A stretch of 64,000 nt of DNA from Aestuariivivens sediminis (lineage in GTDB: Bacteria > Bacteroidota > Bacteroidia > Flavobacteriales > Flavobacteriaceae), in assembly GCF_022662105.1 (NCBI RefSeq), contig NZ_JAKMCP010000004.1, positions 221,552 through 285,551 on the forward strand, given 5' to 3'. The position numbers and the translations under genes were made by a program. Of this stretch, positions 19,101-27,427 are shown piece by piece. The notes below the pieces were generated by a model. The model was given only the letters and a program-made list of their open reading frames with translations, searched no databases and was not told the DNA's origin. Each line of letters begins with the position of its first letter. Position 1 is the stretch's first letter.

Positions 19101-19615
19101 ATGAATTTAAAGCGCTGTACCAGGATAACGAAGAAGAAAAAACATATATTAAGGATGTGACCATTGATTCGGATTTCGAGTTACTATTTCCGGATAATTA
19201 TGTCAATAATATAACTGAACGATTAAATTTATATACACAACTTAATAATATTAAAAACCAAGAAGAATTACATACTTTTGAAACAGCATTAGTAGATCGA
19301 TTTGGAGCTTTACCACCTCAAGTTATCGATTTGCTGCAAAGTGTACAAATAAAGTGGTTGGCGACAAAAATAGGCTTTGAAAAGATAGTCATGAAGAAAG
19401 GCAAGCTTATTGGTTATTTTCTGAACGATCAACAGAGTAATTTTTATCAAAGTAAGGCGTTTACAAAGGTTTTACAGTTTGTACAATCACATCCCAACCT
19501 GTGCAGAATGAAGGAAAAAACAACAAGAAATGGATTGCGCTTAATGCTATCTTTTGAACATATTAAAACGGTGGAACAGGCCTTAAAGGTGTTACAGCCT
19601 ATTGTGACGCCATGA
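16196..19615 (+). CDS. mfd: Transcription-repair coupling factor Mfd
   Basis: The 1139-residue translocase frees RNA polymerase stalled at DNA damage and recruits UvrA. It has an N-terminal UvrB-like module, then the RNA polymerase-interacting domain around 455-530 (DYVTHIDHGIGRFGGL). The helicase core follows with Walker A GDVGFGKTEVA and DEEQ box VDEEQKFGV, then motif VI (LHQMRGRVGRSNKKAF) and the C-terminal TRCF domain. It starts at GTG 16196, 19 bp after a TATCTTTG -7 element at 16169-16176. The gene is complete. Confidence 0.96.
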   Translation: MSKSLISHSYLQTLQSQNLQTRIAQNGQKIHLKGLVGSSFSFVVSNIFKEAKKPFLLIFSDKEEAAHYLNDLEQLLNDNDVLFYPGSYRRPYEIEETDNANVLLRAEVLNRINSQKKPALIITYPDALFEKVVTRKELERNTLRVKVGDKLSLDFINEVLFEYQFKRVDFVTEPGEFSVRGGIVDVFSFSNDEPYRIEFFGDEVDSIRTFDVETQLSLNQITKINIIPNVANKFLEEKRQSFLSYIAQKTMVFIKNADLLFSRIDDFYNKAEETFRSLSSEITHVKPSELFCNSSVLEEQLKDFSIIEFGTHAKLTNQPATDDLKNELETENRSPTEIRKHGDSRIIFNTSPQPSFNKQFDLLIEHLNANFDKGYHNYITCISEQQAKRFHDIFDDAHLNVKQYTTVILSLHQGFVDHDNKLVCYTDHEIFERYHKFHIKNGYAKKQAITLKELTNLNIGDYVTHIDHGIGRFGGLQKIDVEGKKQEAIKLIYGDRDILYLSIHSLHKITKFNGKDGKAPKIYKLGSNAWKTLKQKTKARVKDIAFNLIKLYAKRKTENGYKYHPDSYMQHELEASFIYEDTPDQSTATADIKADMESDRPMDRLVCGDVGFGKTEVAIRAAFKAVDNGKQVAVLVPTTILAYQHFRTFTQRLEDFPVRVDYLNRFRTAKEKRMTLEGLEKGSVDIIIGTHQLVNKNVTFKDLGLLIVDEEQKFGVAVKEKLKTLKDNVDVLTLTATPIPRTLQFSLMAARDLSVITTPPPNRYPIESHVIRFNEDTIRDAISYEIQRGGQIFFIHNRIENIKEVAGLLQRLVPDAKISIGHGQMEGKKLEQLMLAFMNGTFDVLVSTTIVESGLDVPNANTIFINNANNFGLSDLHQMRGRVGRSNKKAFCYFITPEYSAMTDDARKRITALEQFTELGSGFNIAMKDLEIRGAGDLLGGEQSGFINEIGFDTYQKILNEAIEELKENEFKALYQDNEEEKTYIKDVTIDSDFELLFPDNYVNNITERLNLYTQLNNIKNQEELHTFETALVDRFGALPPQVIDLLQSVQIKWLATKIGFEKIVMKKGKLIGYFLNDQQSNFYQSKAFTKVLQFVQSHPNLCRMKEKTTRNGLRLMLSFEHIKTVEQALKVLQPIVTP

Positions 19616-19643
19616 TTTTTTTAAAATTTAATATCATATAAAA

Positions 19644-20972
19644 TTGAAACGTTTAATTGCCATAGTGTTTGTATTACCCAGCTTGCTATTAGCTCAGCAT
19701 ACAATAAATGGGGTCTTTTCACCGGCCAAGGATTATAAGGTAGTATTGTTATACAAAGCCACTCCCACCATGTCAAAGTATATTAAAAATGCAGAGATAA
19801 AAAATGATGGCAGCTTTCAGTTTCAGCTGGATTCAACATTAACCAAAGGCATATATAAAATTGTTTATGCCATTCCTCAGGAAGATTACAATTTTGATGT
19901 TATTTATAATGGAAAAGAAGACATAGAACTCGATTTTAACCCGGAGAGAGGGGTGGTATTTTTAAAATCCTTTGAGAATAAATTGTTGTCCTCCTATTCC
20001 AAAAGCATGTCTAAGGTCACGCAAAGTATTAGAAACTTCTACAGCAAGGAAAGTCCCGATACAACAGCTTTGAAAACTATTTTTAAGATACAAAGAGAAA
20101 CCCAGAACAGTTTTGAAAATGCGGCTAAAGGGACCATTGTATTAGAATTCATTAAAGCGAATAAACCCTATATTCCAAAAACCTTTGTGACCGCCGAGGT
20201 ATACCTGGAGGGGTTGAAGACACACTATTTCGATTCCATGGATTTTAATAATAAGACCCTTCAAAGTTCGAATCTTTTGGAAGAGAAAATGTTGAATTAT
20301 GTCTTTGGAGTAACATCGAAAACGAAGGATGAAATTACTAATTACAAGGACAATATTGATGCTTTTTGTATGGCTATGAAGTCTACTTCACCTGAAGTCA
20401 AACGTATTCTGCTTGTGGATTTATGGCAACAAATGGCAGATTTAGGTAAAGAAGAAGTGGCCAATTATATTTCAGAAACCTATTTAATGGACATAGCGGT
20501 ATCCCTGAATGACCAAAAGCTATTGCACAAGCTCATTCTTTACAAGGACCTCTCTATGGGTAATGAAGCGCCGGACTTTTCATTTCAAATTGTTGAGAAT
20601 GGAAAGACAAAAACCCGGAAATTAAGTGAATTAAAGGGATATAAGAATTACATTATTGTCTTTTGGAGTACGACCTGCACTCATTGTTTGGACGAAATTC
20701 CTCAATTGTATGCCTATTATAAAACTCTTGCTTCGGGCAGTACGCAAATTATTGCCATAGCTCTGGAAGAAGAAGAATCTCAATGGAAAGCGTTAAAATT
20801 AAATTATCCGGAATTTATTCATGTTTATGGAAAAGGAAAATGGGATAATGACATTGTTGGGCGTTATGCTGTTGTATCAACACCTACTTATTATATTCTG
20901 GACACCAATAAGCATATTATTTCCAAACCGGAAGATGTAGATGCTTTAAAAGAATGGTTTGGGAAAAAGTAG
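19644..20972 (+). CDS. TlpA-like thioredoxin-fold lipoprotein or periplasmic protein
   Basis: The 442-residue product starts at TTG 19644 with a signal peptide (MKRLIAIVFVLPSLLLAQ). An N-terminal beta-rich region at about 18-110 resembles DUF4369-type domains. A helical middle leads to a C-terminal thioredoxin-like domain at about 305-442 with the active site Cys345-T-H-Cys348 in WSTTCTHCLDEIPQL and the cis-Pro VVSTPTYYI. It is probably a periplasmic thiol-disulfide oxidoreductase. A weak hairpin at 20973-20991 follows the stop. Confidence 0.85.
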   Translation: MKRLIAIVFVLPSLLLAQHTINGVFSPAKDYKVVLLYKATPTMSKYIKNAEIKNDGSFQFQLDSTLTKGIYKIVYAIPQEDYNFDVIYNGKEDIELDFNPERGVVFLKSFENKLLSSYSKSMSKVTQSIRNFYSKESPDTTALKTIFKIQRETQNSFENAAKGTIVLEFIKANKPYIPKTFVTAEVYLEGLKTHYFDSMDFNNKTLQSSNLLEEKMLNYVFGVTSKTKDEITNYKDNIDAFCMAMKSTSPEVKRILLVDLWQQMADLGKEEVANYISETYLMDIAVSLNDQKLLHKLILYKDLSMGNEAPDFSFQIVENGKTKTRKLSELKGYKNYIIVFWSTTCTHCLDEIPQLYAYYKTLASGSTQIIAIALEEEESQWKALKLNYPEFIHVYGKGKWDNDIVGRYAVVSTPTYYILDTNKHIISKPEDVDALKEWFGKK

Positions 20973-21023
20973 TTGAGAGGAAGCCTCTCAATCTTGTGAA
21001 CGGTGCCATAAACACCTGAAACG

Positions 21024-21383
21024 TCAAAAATGATAAAAGGCGTCTTCCAGATGTACGATATCGAAGGACTTGTCTGTTCCAACAATGGCAATAATATCAA
21101 AGCGAACCTCCACATCTAAATGATTTGCATTAACGTATTCATCAACAGCTTTCACCAAATTTTTAATTTGTTTGGGTTTAACAAAATCCTGGGGGTTACC
21201 AAAGTCGGCCGTAGATCGGGTTTTAACTTCAACAACAGCGAGGATATCCTTAAATAGAGCCATAATATCGACTTCAGCTTTATCGAAACGGTAGTTGCGT
21301 TCAAGAATAGTGTAGCCTTTTTTAATCAGAAAATCAATAGCAAGCTGTTCGCCTTTTTGACCAAGTTGGTTGTGATGGGCCAT
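21024..21383 (-). CDS. yraN: YraN/UPF0102 endonuclease-like protein
   Basis: The 119-residue product has the PD-(D/E)XK-like core of the family: GEQLAIDFLIKKGYTILERNYR, then AEVDIMALFKDILAVVEVKTR with Asp, Glu and Lys in place. The cellular role is unclear. The start at 21383 (MAHHNQLGQKGEQLA) matches family length; an upstream ATG at 21425 would add 14 residues. Confidence 0.9.
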   Translation of the reverse strand: MAHHNQLGQKGEQLAIDFLIKKGYTILERNYRFDKAEVDIMALFKDILAVVEVKTRSTADFGNPQDFVKPKQIKNLVKAVDEYVNANHLDVEVRFDIIAIVGTDKSFDIVHLEDAFYHF

Positions 21384-21513
21384 AGGGTGTGTGATCTTTT
21401 TCAAGGATTCCCAGTCCGAATTCATATATGGATGACTGAAGAATCTAATTTTAATTCAATTAAGATACTAAAATATGGATTCTTGGTTACATGGGATGTC
21501 CCTCTTAAGGGCA

Positions 21514-22674
21514 TTAGCCCCTAAATAAGAAGAAATCGTCTTTCATGTGTTCAATTTGGGCATCTTCATTGGTTATGATATAGTCGATCGCCTGGGTAGT
21601 AAAATCGTTCCCTTTATCGGTTAGTGACACAATATGGTTGTCAATTGCTATCATATTGTTTTTTAGAGCCAAGTCCAACACCGTTTTACTGCGTACTTTT
21701 TGCCAGTTTATATGCTCATTTAAGTGATTAACATGACGCTCAGCTTTTTCATCATGATTTTTTAAATGGAGTAGAAAGGTTAGTAATGACACTTCGGTAC
21801 GTTGTTGTTTTTCACGGTATAAAACGGCTATAACCCCTCGATTGGGGGCAAACAAATACACGATGAGAAACAGAAAGCCAAGCATTGTTGTTATGGAACC
21901 GGCAATTGAGGCATCTAATCCATGTGCAAGCCAATAGCCGGAGATGGCACTAAAGACGCCAAAACATATCGCGTATACCAGCATACGTTTTAAGTTGTTG
22001 GTCAATAAATATGCAGTGGCTGCCGGTGCAATCATTAAGGCAACGACTAAAATAGCTCCCACCGCGTCGAAAGCCCCTACTGTAGTTACCGACGATACCG
22101 TCATTAACCCATAATGTATGACTGCCGGCGAAAACCCCAGAGATGCGGCCAGACCCATGTCGAAGGTACTCACTTTTAGTTCTTTGAAAAAGGCAAATAA
22201 AAGGCCTAAGGTAGTTAATAATATTCCTCCTATAATCCAAAGTGATTTTGGACCAATATCGACGCCATTAATAATCAATCTGTCAAAAGGGGCAAAGGCC
22301 AGTTCACCCAAAAGAACAGCATCGACGTCTAAGTGAACATCATTGGCATGTTTGGCAATTAAAATAACCCCAATACTGAATAGTATTGGAAAGACCAGAC
22401 CAATAGCGGTATCTTCTTTAACCAAACCCGTTTTTTGGATGTACTCTACGAGAATAACCGTTATGATACCTGTAATGGCGGCCAGGAGGATAAGCAGTGG
22501 GGAGTTTAAATCCTGGGTAATAAAAAATCCGATAACAATTCCCGGTAATATAGAATGGCTGATGGCATCGCTAATCATGGCCATTTTACGGAGTACTAAA
22601 AAGGTGCCCGGAATGGCACAAGCGATGGCAACCAAACTTGCAATAATTTGTATTTCTAATTGGGCATTACTCAT
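21514..22674 (-). CDS. Metal ABC transporter permease with C-terminal winged helix (second permease)
   Basis: The 386-residue product has an eight-helix TroC/D-type permease at about 1-275 (ISDAISHSILPGIVIGFFITQ, VGAFDAVGAILVVALMIAPAATAYLL). A cytoplasmic tail of about 100 residues reads like the winged-helix part of DtxR regulators (TVLDLALKNNMIAIDNHIVSLTDKGNDF). It should carry Mn, Zn or Fe across the inner membrane with its partner permease. It overlaps that upstream permease gene by 8 nt. The tail is absent from classical TroD. Confidence 0.9.
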   Translation of the reverse strand: MSNAQLEIQIIASLVAIACAIPGTFLVLRKMAMISDAISHSILPGIVIGFFITQDLNSPLLILLAAITGIITVILVEYIQKTGLVKEDTAIGLVFPILFSIGVILIAKHANDVHLDVDAVLLGELAFAPFDRLIINGVDIGPKSLWIIGGILLTTLGLLFAFFKELKVSTFDMGLAASLGFSPAVIHYGLMTVSSVTTVGAFDAVGAILVVALMIAPAATAYLLTNNLKRMLVYAICFGVFSAISGYWLAHGLDASIAGSITTMLGFLFLIVYLFAPNRGVIAVLYREKQQRTEVSLLTFLLHLKNHDEKAERHVNHLNEHINWQKVRSKTVLDLALKNNMIAIDNHIVSLTDKGNDFTTQAIDYIITNEDAQIEHMKDDFFLFRG

Positions 22675-23794
22675 CGTTCTTAGTTTGCTGATTATATAAA
22701 TTGGAAGCAGTTTTATAGCCTTCTTCTGTTAAACTCCACAGACTTCCATCCAGGTTCACATAATTTTTTTTCACTAACTTTTGAAGGGTTCCCCTGGTAT
22801 AGCCTTGAAAGTTATTTAGGATTTTTATCGCATGCGGGTGTGCTATGTCTTCGTGTGTTTTCGCAATGTTATACATAAACGACAGTGTTTTGTGCAATTG
22901 GAGATCCCGCCTGTTTTTGATAAACCGAATTTGTTTAAATAATAAGCCTCTGCTTGGTGAAAACACAAAGGAAATCAAAACAAAAATGCCGGCAATAATA
23001 ACGATAACAGGACCTGTAGAGAGGTTATTTTGACTGGCGCTAATGGCCGTACCTACAACACCTGACAGGGCTCCAAAAAAGGAAGCGATAATGACCATAT
23101 AACCCAGACTATTGGTCCATTGCCGAGCTCCGGCAGCAGGGGCCAATAACATGGCACTCATTAGAACAACACCTACAGTTTGTAAGCCTAATACAATAGC
23201 CACTACAATAAATGTGGTTATTAAAATATCAATAAATTTAGTATTAAAGCCCAATGTTTTGGTGTAATCGGCATCGAATAACAGGATTTTAAATTCTTTC
23301 CAGAACAGTAGCAATACAACCAAACAAATACCAGTTACCCAGGTCATCATCCATACGTCACTTTCGATCAATGTGGCGGCTTGTCCAAATAAATATTTGT
23401 CGAGTCCCGCTTGATTGGCGTTGGGTTGTTTCTGAATAAAGGTAAGCAAGAGCATGCCCAACCCAAAAAACAAGGATAGAATGAGCCCTAATGCCGTGTC
23501 GGATTTTAAATGGGTTTTTTTAACGATGCTCCTGATCCAAAAGGTACCGATAAGCCCGCTTACCAAAGCCCCAAGAAGCAGCACATTACCGTCTTTTGTA
23601 CCTGTAATTAGAAAGGCAATGGCAATACCGGGTAATGCTGCATGTGAAATGGCATCCCCTAGAAGACTTTGTTTGCGCAACACAGCGAAACTCCCCAACA
23701 TACCAGTGACGGCTCCCAGCACAGCTGTGCCCAGGGTAATGGTTCGTAAGGTATAGTCACTAAAAACAAGTCTTATGTATTCTGTAATATCCAT
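22667..23794 (-). CDS. Metal ABC transporter permease with C-terminal winged helix (first permease)
   Basis: The 375-residue product is a paralogue of the next gene. The permease core covers about 1-285 (LLGDAISHAALPGIAIAFLI, VGVVLMSAMLLAPAAGARQW). A cytoplasmic winged-helix tail covers about 290-370 (GYTRGTLQKLVKKNYVNLDGSLWSLTEEGYKTASNL). It probably forms a heterodimer with the permease encoded immediately downstream, to which it is coupled by an 8-nt overlap. Substrate is Mn, Zn or Fe by family. Confidence 0.9.
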   Translation of the reverse strand: MDITEYIRLVFSDYTLRTITLGTAVLGAVTGMLGSFAVLRKQSLLGDAISHAALPGIAIAFLITGTKDGNVLLLGALVSGLIGTFWIRSIVKKTHLKSDTALGLILSLFFGLGMLLLTFIQKQPNANQAGLDKYLFGQAATLIESDVWMMTWVTGICLVVLLLFWKEFKILLFDADYTKTLGFNTKFIDILITTFIVVAIVLGLQTVGVVLMSAMLLAPAAGARQWTNSLGYMVIIASFFGALSGVVGTAISASQNNLSTGPVIVIIAGIFVLISFVFSPSRGLLFKQIRFIKNRRDLQLHKTLSFMYNIAKTHEDIAHPHAIKILNNFQGYTRGTLQKLVKKNYVNLDGSLWSLTEEGYKTASNLYNQQTKNDE

Positions 23795-23982
23795 GTTCTA
23801 TATCCTTATAATAAATCGGGCCCTGTTGCTGAGATGCTTTCCACGCCTCGGTTTTTATATTGTTGATCCGAATAATACATCACTGATTATGTGACCCTTT
23901 ATGGTCCAAGTCAGGTTGACGTCTATTGTGGTTTTTGGTTCTCATCATTACATGACCGTGTAACGGGTAACGGTTTACGGGG

Positions 23983-24741
23983 CTACTCCTGTATACTGAC
24001 CTTATAGTTTATACCATAGGTTTTCGTTAAATTGTCGTCATTAAAAATGTCCTTTACCGGTCCGGTGGCGATCTTTTTCACATTTAAAAAAGTGACCCAA
24101 TCGAAATACTCAGGGACGGTTTGCAAATCGTGGTGCACCACTACCACCGTTTTATTCGCTTTCCGCAATTCTTTTAAAATATTGATTATGGCAATTTCCG
24201 TCGTGGCATCAACACCTTGGAACGGTTCATCCATAAAATAGATAGCGGCATTTTGCACTAAAGCCCGAGCCAAAAATATACGCTGTTGCTGTCCTCCCGA
24301 TAATTGACTAATCTGCCTATTTTTAAACGGCAACATCCCCACTTTTTCCAGGGCTTCAAGTGCCGCTTTCTTTTCTTTTTGCCCGGGGCGTTTTATCCAT
24401 CCCAGACTTCCGTAGGTACCCATCATAACCACGTCAAGAGCCGTTGTTGGGAAATCCCAATCTACACTTCCTTTCTGGGGTACATATGCCACAAGAGCGC
24501 GTTGTTTATCATAGGGTTTTCCATAAATGCTAACACTTCCCGCAATGGGGTTTAGTATCCCTAAAATGGATTTAATAAGCGTTGATTTACCTGCTCCATT
24601 GGGTCCGACAATAGCCATCAATACCCCTTCGGGGATTTCCAAGTCAATGTCCCAAAGCACAGGTTTGTAGTTATAAGCTACCGTTAAATCATCTACTTGT
24701 ACGGCAATTTTATGATTCATTTTTTTTGCATCGCTGCTCAT
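23983..24741 (-). CDS. Metal ABC transporter ATP-binding protein
   Basis: The 252-residue ATPase has Walker [10 protein letters not shown] near residues 43-51, signature LSGGQQQR near 148, Walker B IYFMDEP and the switch His in VVVHHDL. It belongs to the TroB/MntB/ZnuC group and powers the adjacent permease pair. There is a 188-bp gap to the first permease gene in which no gene is visible. The ATG at 24741 could also be replaced by the Met at 24720. Confidence 0.93.
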   Translation of the reverse strand: MSSDAKKMNHKIAVQVDDLTVAYNYKPVLWDIDLEIPEGVLMAIVGPNGAGKSTLIKSILGILNPIAGSVSIYGKPYDKQRALVAYVPQKGSVDWDFPTTALDVVMMGTYGSLGWIKRPGQKEKKAALEALEKVGMLPFKNRQISQLSGGQQQRIFLARALVQNAAIYFMDEPFQGVDATTEIAIINILKELRKANKTVVVVHHDLQTVPEYFDWVTFLNVKKIATGPVKDIFNDDNLTKTYGINYKVSIQE

Positions 24742-24798
24742 GCAGAGCTTTTTTTAGTTAAAAGATGATCAGAATCTGTTCAATGACCTAAGGCCATT

Positions 24799-25704
24799 TT
24801 ATTGGAGCGCCTTTACAATAGTACTCACATTATATTCAAACATACCAATATAGGTGCCTTCACGCGTTCCTCGGTCTCCTAGGGCATCCGAATATAAGGT
24901 GCCTCCAATACCCACTTGATGTCCTTTAGATTGAACAGCAGCCTGCAAGGCTTCAATAGTACGCCTGGGCACGGAGCTCTCCACAAAAATAGCTTTTACT
25001 TGATGTTCAATGATAAAAGCTGCCAGGTTTTGCACATCCTGAACCCCTGCTTCTGTTGCTGTGGAAAGTCCTTGAAGGCCTACCACTTCAAAATCGAAGG
25101 ATTTACCAAAATAGTTAAAGGCATCGTGTGCAGTGACTAAAATACGCTTTTCCTTAGGTAAGGTCTCTATGGTGCTTATTAACTTCGCTTTTAAGACCTC
25201 CAGTTGGCTGATGTAACTTTGGCCATTAGTTTGAAAGACGTCCTTTTGTTCCGGTATGGCTTCAGAGAGGGTTTTAACCACAAATTGAGTGGCTTGTTTC
25301 CAATAGTCTATATTGAACCATATATGGGGGTCATAATTAGAAGCAAAATATTCAGAACCAATTAATGTGCTTTGGTCCAAAGCGTCAGAAATCGCCACGG
25401 TTTTTTGGGTTTTCATTTTTTCAAAAACCTCAACGAGTTTGCCTTCCAAGTGCAATCCATTGTAAAAAATAATATCGGCGTTAGATAGTTTTGCCACATC
25501 TCCTTCGCTCGCTTTGTATAAATGTGGGTCTACACCACTGCCCATTAAACCTTGTATTTCTATGAGGTCACCACCAATGTTTGAAACCAGATCGGTAATC
25601 ATGGTGGTTGTGGTAACAACATGTAATTTGGAGTTGGTTTTTTTGTTGTTTTTACAGCTAAATAAGGCTATGGTTATGGCTAATGCTAAAATAATGTTTT
25701 TCAT
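24799..25704 (-). CDS. Metal-binding lipoprotein of the ABC transporter (TroA/MntA-like)
   Basis: The 301-residue product has a lipobox LFSC (Cys17) and the cluster A-I metal-binding fold. Ligand His residues are visible in GVDPHLYKAS, DPHIWFN and VTAHDAFNYFG, with a C-terminal acidic ligand region. It lacks the long His-rich loop typical of ZnuA, which points towards Mn, Fe or mixed metals. Its ATG overlaps the stop of the upstream barrel gene by 4 nt. Confidence 0.92.
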   Translation of the reverse strand: MKNIILALAITIALFSCKNNKKTNSKLHVVTTTTMITDLVSNIGGDLIEIQGLMGSGVDPHLYKASEGDVAKLSNADIIFYNGLHLEGKLVEVFEKMKTQKTVAISDALDQSTLIGSEYFASNYDPHIWFNIDYWKQATQFVVKTLSEAIPEQKDVFQTNGQSYISQLEVLKAKLISTIETLPKEKRILVTAHDAFNYFGKSFDFEVVGLQGLSTATEAGVQDVQNLAAFIIEHQVKAIFVESSVPRRTIEALQAAVQSKGHQVGIGGTLYSDALGDRGTREGTYIGMFEYNVSTIVKALQ

Positions 25705-26492
25705 AATGAATTCTTTTTTGTAGGCAATCTAAAACTAAGGCCTCCACTTATTAAAATATCTTGCCCGTCTGTAATGCTTGATCCAATGGTTGCGTCCAGT
25801 TGTACACTGTCGGACATTAAATAAGTAAGTCCGGCATCCCAATAATGATTGGCACTGTGGTTTTCCGGCAGATCGCCGTAGAGTTCAGCATAAGCACCGA
25901 GTTTTTTCGTAATTCCCAAACCATAGGCCAGGGTATATATATAGGCCGCCTCCGGAGAATCGTCGCCCCACTGAGCACCGATGTTGTAGGATAAACTCGA
26001 GGTTTCACTTAGGGTATGTGCAAAAGAAAAACGAAAATCAACTCCTGTGGTTTCAGGTTTATAATCCTTTCCGGCACTAAAAGGCAAGAAAACATGCCCA
26101 ATAAGTCCAATGTCGGGCAGTGCTCCTTTTTCTTTGGCAATGGCCGTTTTAATTCCGAGCAAAAGCGGATTAAAACCACTTAAAACCGTATTTTGATCAC
26201 TTAATTTGACTTCAGAAAAATCCCATCCCAATCTCAATTCAAGGTTCTCAAGAAGACCTAGCCGGACCAAAGTCGTATTGTAGGTATAGGTTTCAGATGT
26301 CACTCCATTTTCCTTAAAGCTTTCATAGAAGGCTCCGGTTTCCACTTGTATATAACCGACAGGGACCGTATTTGGAGATTCTGTGGCGTCTGGGCGGTCG
26401 GTAATGAGCGTGCCCGGAGTGTTTTCTGCATCTTGAGCAAATACAGAAAGGGAAAAGGCGCACCATAAAACCAGTATGGCTGTTCTATTCAT
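25701..26492 (-). CDS. Outer-membrane beta-barrel, probable metal-linked transporter
   Basis: The start at 26492 gives a clean signal peptide (MNRTAILVLWCAFSLSVFAQ) and an ATG that overlaps the regulator's stop by 8 nt; an ATG at 26528 would place extra residues before it. The 263-residue body has alternating beta strands and the VPVGYIQVETGAFYES opening of the MetA-pathway transporter family (PF13557-like), ending in a terminal strand with SGGLSFRLP. Placed between the DtxR regulator and the metal-binding lipoprotein, it may provide outer-membrane entry for the same metal. That role is inferred from position only. Confidence 0.78.
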   Translation of the reverse strand: MNRTAILVLWCAFSLSVFAQDAENTPGTLITDRPDATESPNTVPVGYIQVETGAFYESFKENGVTSETYTYNTTLVRLGLLENLELRLGWDFSEVKLSDQNTVLSGFNPLLLGIKTAIAKEKGALPDIGLIGHVFLPFSAGKDYKPETTGVDFRFSFAHTLSETSSLSYNIGAQWGDDSPEAAYIYTLAYGLGITKKLGAYAELYGDLPENHSANHYWDAGLTYLMSDSVQLDATIGSSITDGQDILISGGLSFRLPTKKNSL

Positions 26493-27144
26493 TGGCATTG
26501 ACATAAATGATTGAGGTGAAATCTTCATTGAGAATAATGGTGTTATTATTAATTAAAATTTGAGTCATTTTGTTTTTAAGAAACTGTTTCGATACTAACA
26601 GGGTATTGCCATATTTCAGACCATGATGCGCACAAAAATCGAAAAACTCCTTGTCGTCGCTCATGAGTCGGGAAATGACATAACTTTTCCCCTCGAGGGC
26701 CTGCGATAAGGTTATGGATGTATCTACTGTTGTGATTTCCCCCTGGGCGTTAGGGATGGGGTCTCCATGGGGATCAAATTTAGGATTCCCTAAATAGGCA
26801 CTTATCGTATCGGCTAAAAAATTAGAGGTCTGATGTTCCAGGAGTTCGGCCTCGCGATGAATATCGTGTAAGGACATATCGAAGGTTTTGAATAAGAACG
26901 ACTCCCAAAGGCGATGTTTGCGGACCACAGCAAGGGCCATTTTCGTGCCTTTTTCCGTGAGTTTTAGTGCCTGGTATTTTTCGTAATGCAACAAGTCTTT
27001 GGCCGCTAGCTTTTGTGCCATGTCAGTGGCTGCAGCATTCGATATGCCAAGTTCTTTGGCAATATTCCCTGGCTTTGTATCATTCTTGTCGCGTTTGCCG
27101 TTTTTGTAAATTGTTTTTACGAAATTTTCTATTGCTATAGACAT
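26485..27144 (-). CDS. DtxR/MntR-family metal-dependent regulator
   Basis: The 219-residue product has an N-terminal winged helix (PGNIAKELGISNAAATDMAQKL). A metal-binding dimerisation domain follows with RKHRLWESFLFKTF and HDIHREAELLEHQTS, whose His and Glu residues are typical ligands. The C-terminal part is FeoA-like (about 140-219). It should repress metal uptake when Mn or Fe is plentiful. It is first in a co-directional, overlapping set with the barrel and transporter genes and probably regulates itself and them. Confidence 0.92.
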   Translation of the reverse strand: MSIAIENFVKTIYKNGKRDKNDTKPGNIAKELGISNAAATDMAQKLAAKDLLHYEKYQALKLTEKGTKMALAVVRKHRLWESFLFKTFDMSLHDIHREAELLEHQTSNFLADTISAYLGNPKFDPHGDPIPNAQGEITTVDTSITLSQALEGKSYVISRLMSDDKEFFDFCAHHGLKYGNTLLVSKQFLKNKMTQILINNNTIILNEDFTSIIYVNANE

Positions 27145-27263
27145 TTATTGTTACTTTAAAATAAATTTAAGGAGACTTAAAAATTTTTCAAATGTAACAA
27201 AAAAAATTAATGCAATGCAAGTTTGAGATAAACTAAATGGTGCTTTAAAATGTTTAGAAAGGG

Positions 27264-27398
27264 TTAATGACAGCCACAATCATCATTACCATGACATGAT
27301 TTTTTGGACTTGGTTTTCCAGAAGAATTTTTTTACCAAAAACAAAAGGGCTAATACGATACAAATAGCGACTAATATGTTTTGTATAATGTGGGTCAT
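27264..27398 (-). CDS. FeoB-associated Cys-rich membrane protein
   Basis: A 44-residue ORF lies 29 nt after feoB. It has one transmembrane helix (ILVAICIVLALLFLV, about residues 8-22), a basic stretch, and a C-terminal tail SCHGNDDCGCH holding three Cys and two His. This is the layout of the FeoB-associated Cys-rich family. It probably helps iron transport or binds Fe(II) at the inner membrane. It ends the feo operon. Confidence 0.88.
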   Translation of the reverse strand: MTHIIQNILVAICIVLALLFLVKKFFWKTKSKKSCHGNDDCGCH

Positions 27399-27427
27399 AT
27401 ACTAGTTATGTCGTAAATTAATTATTA

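Noticed and set aside
20973..20991. Hairpin after the TlpA-like gene as a strong terminator
   Set aside because: The stem is good, but only a weak T stretch follows, so it was noted in the gene entry instead of as a separate terminator.
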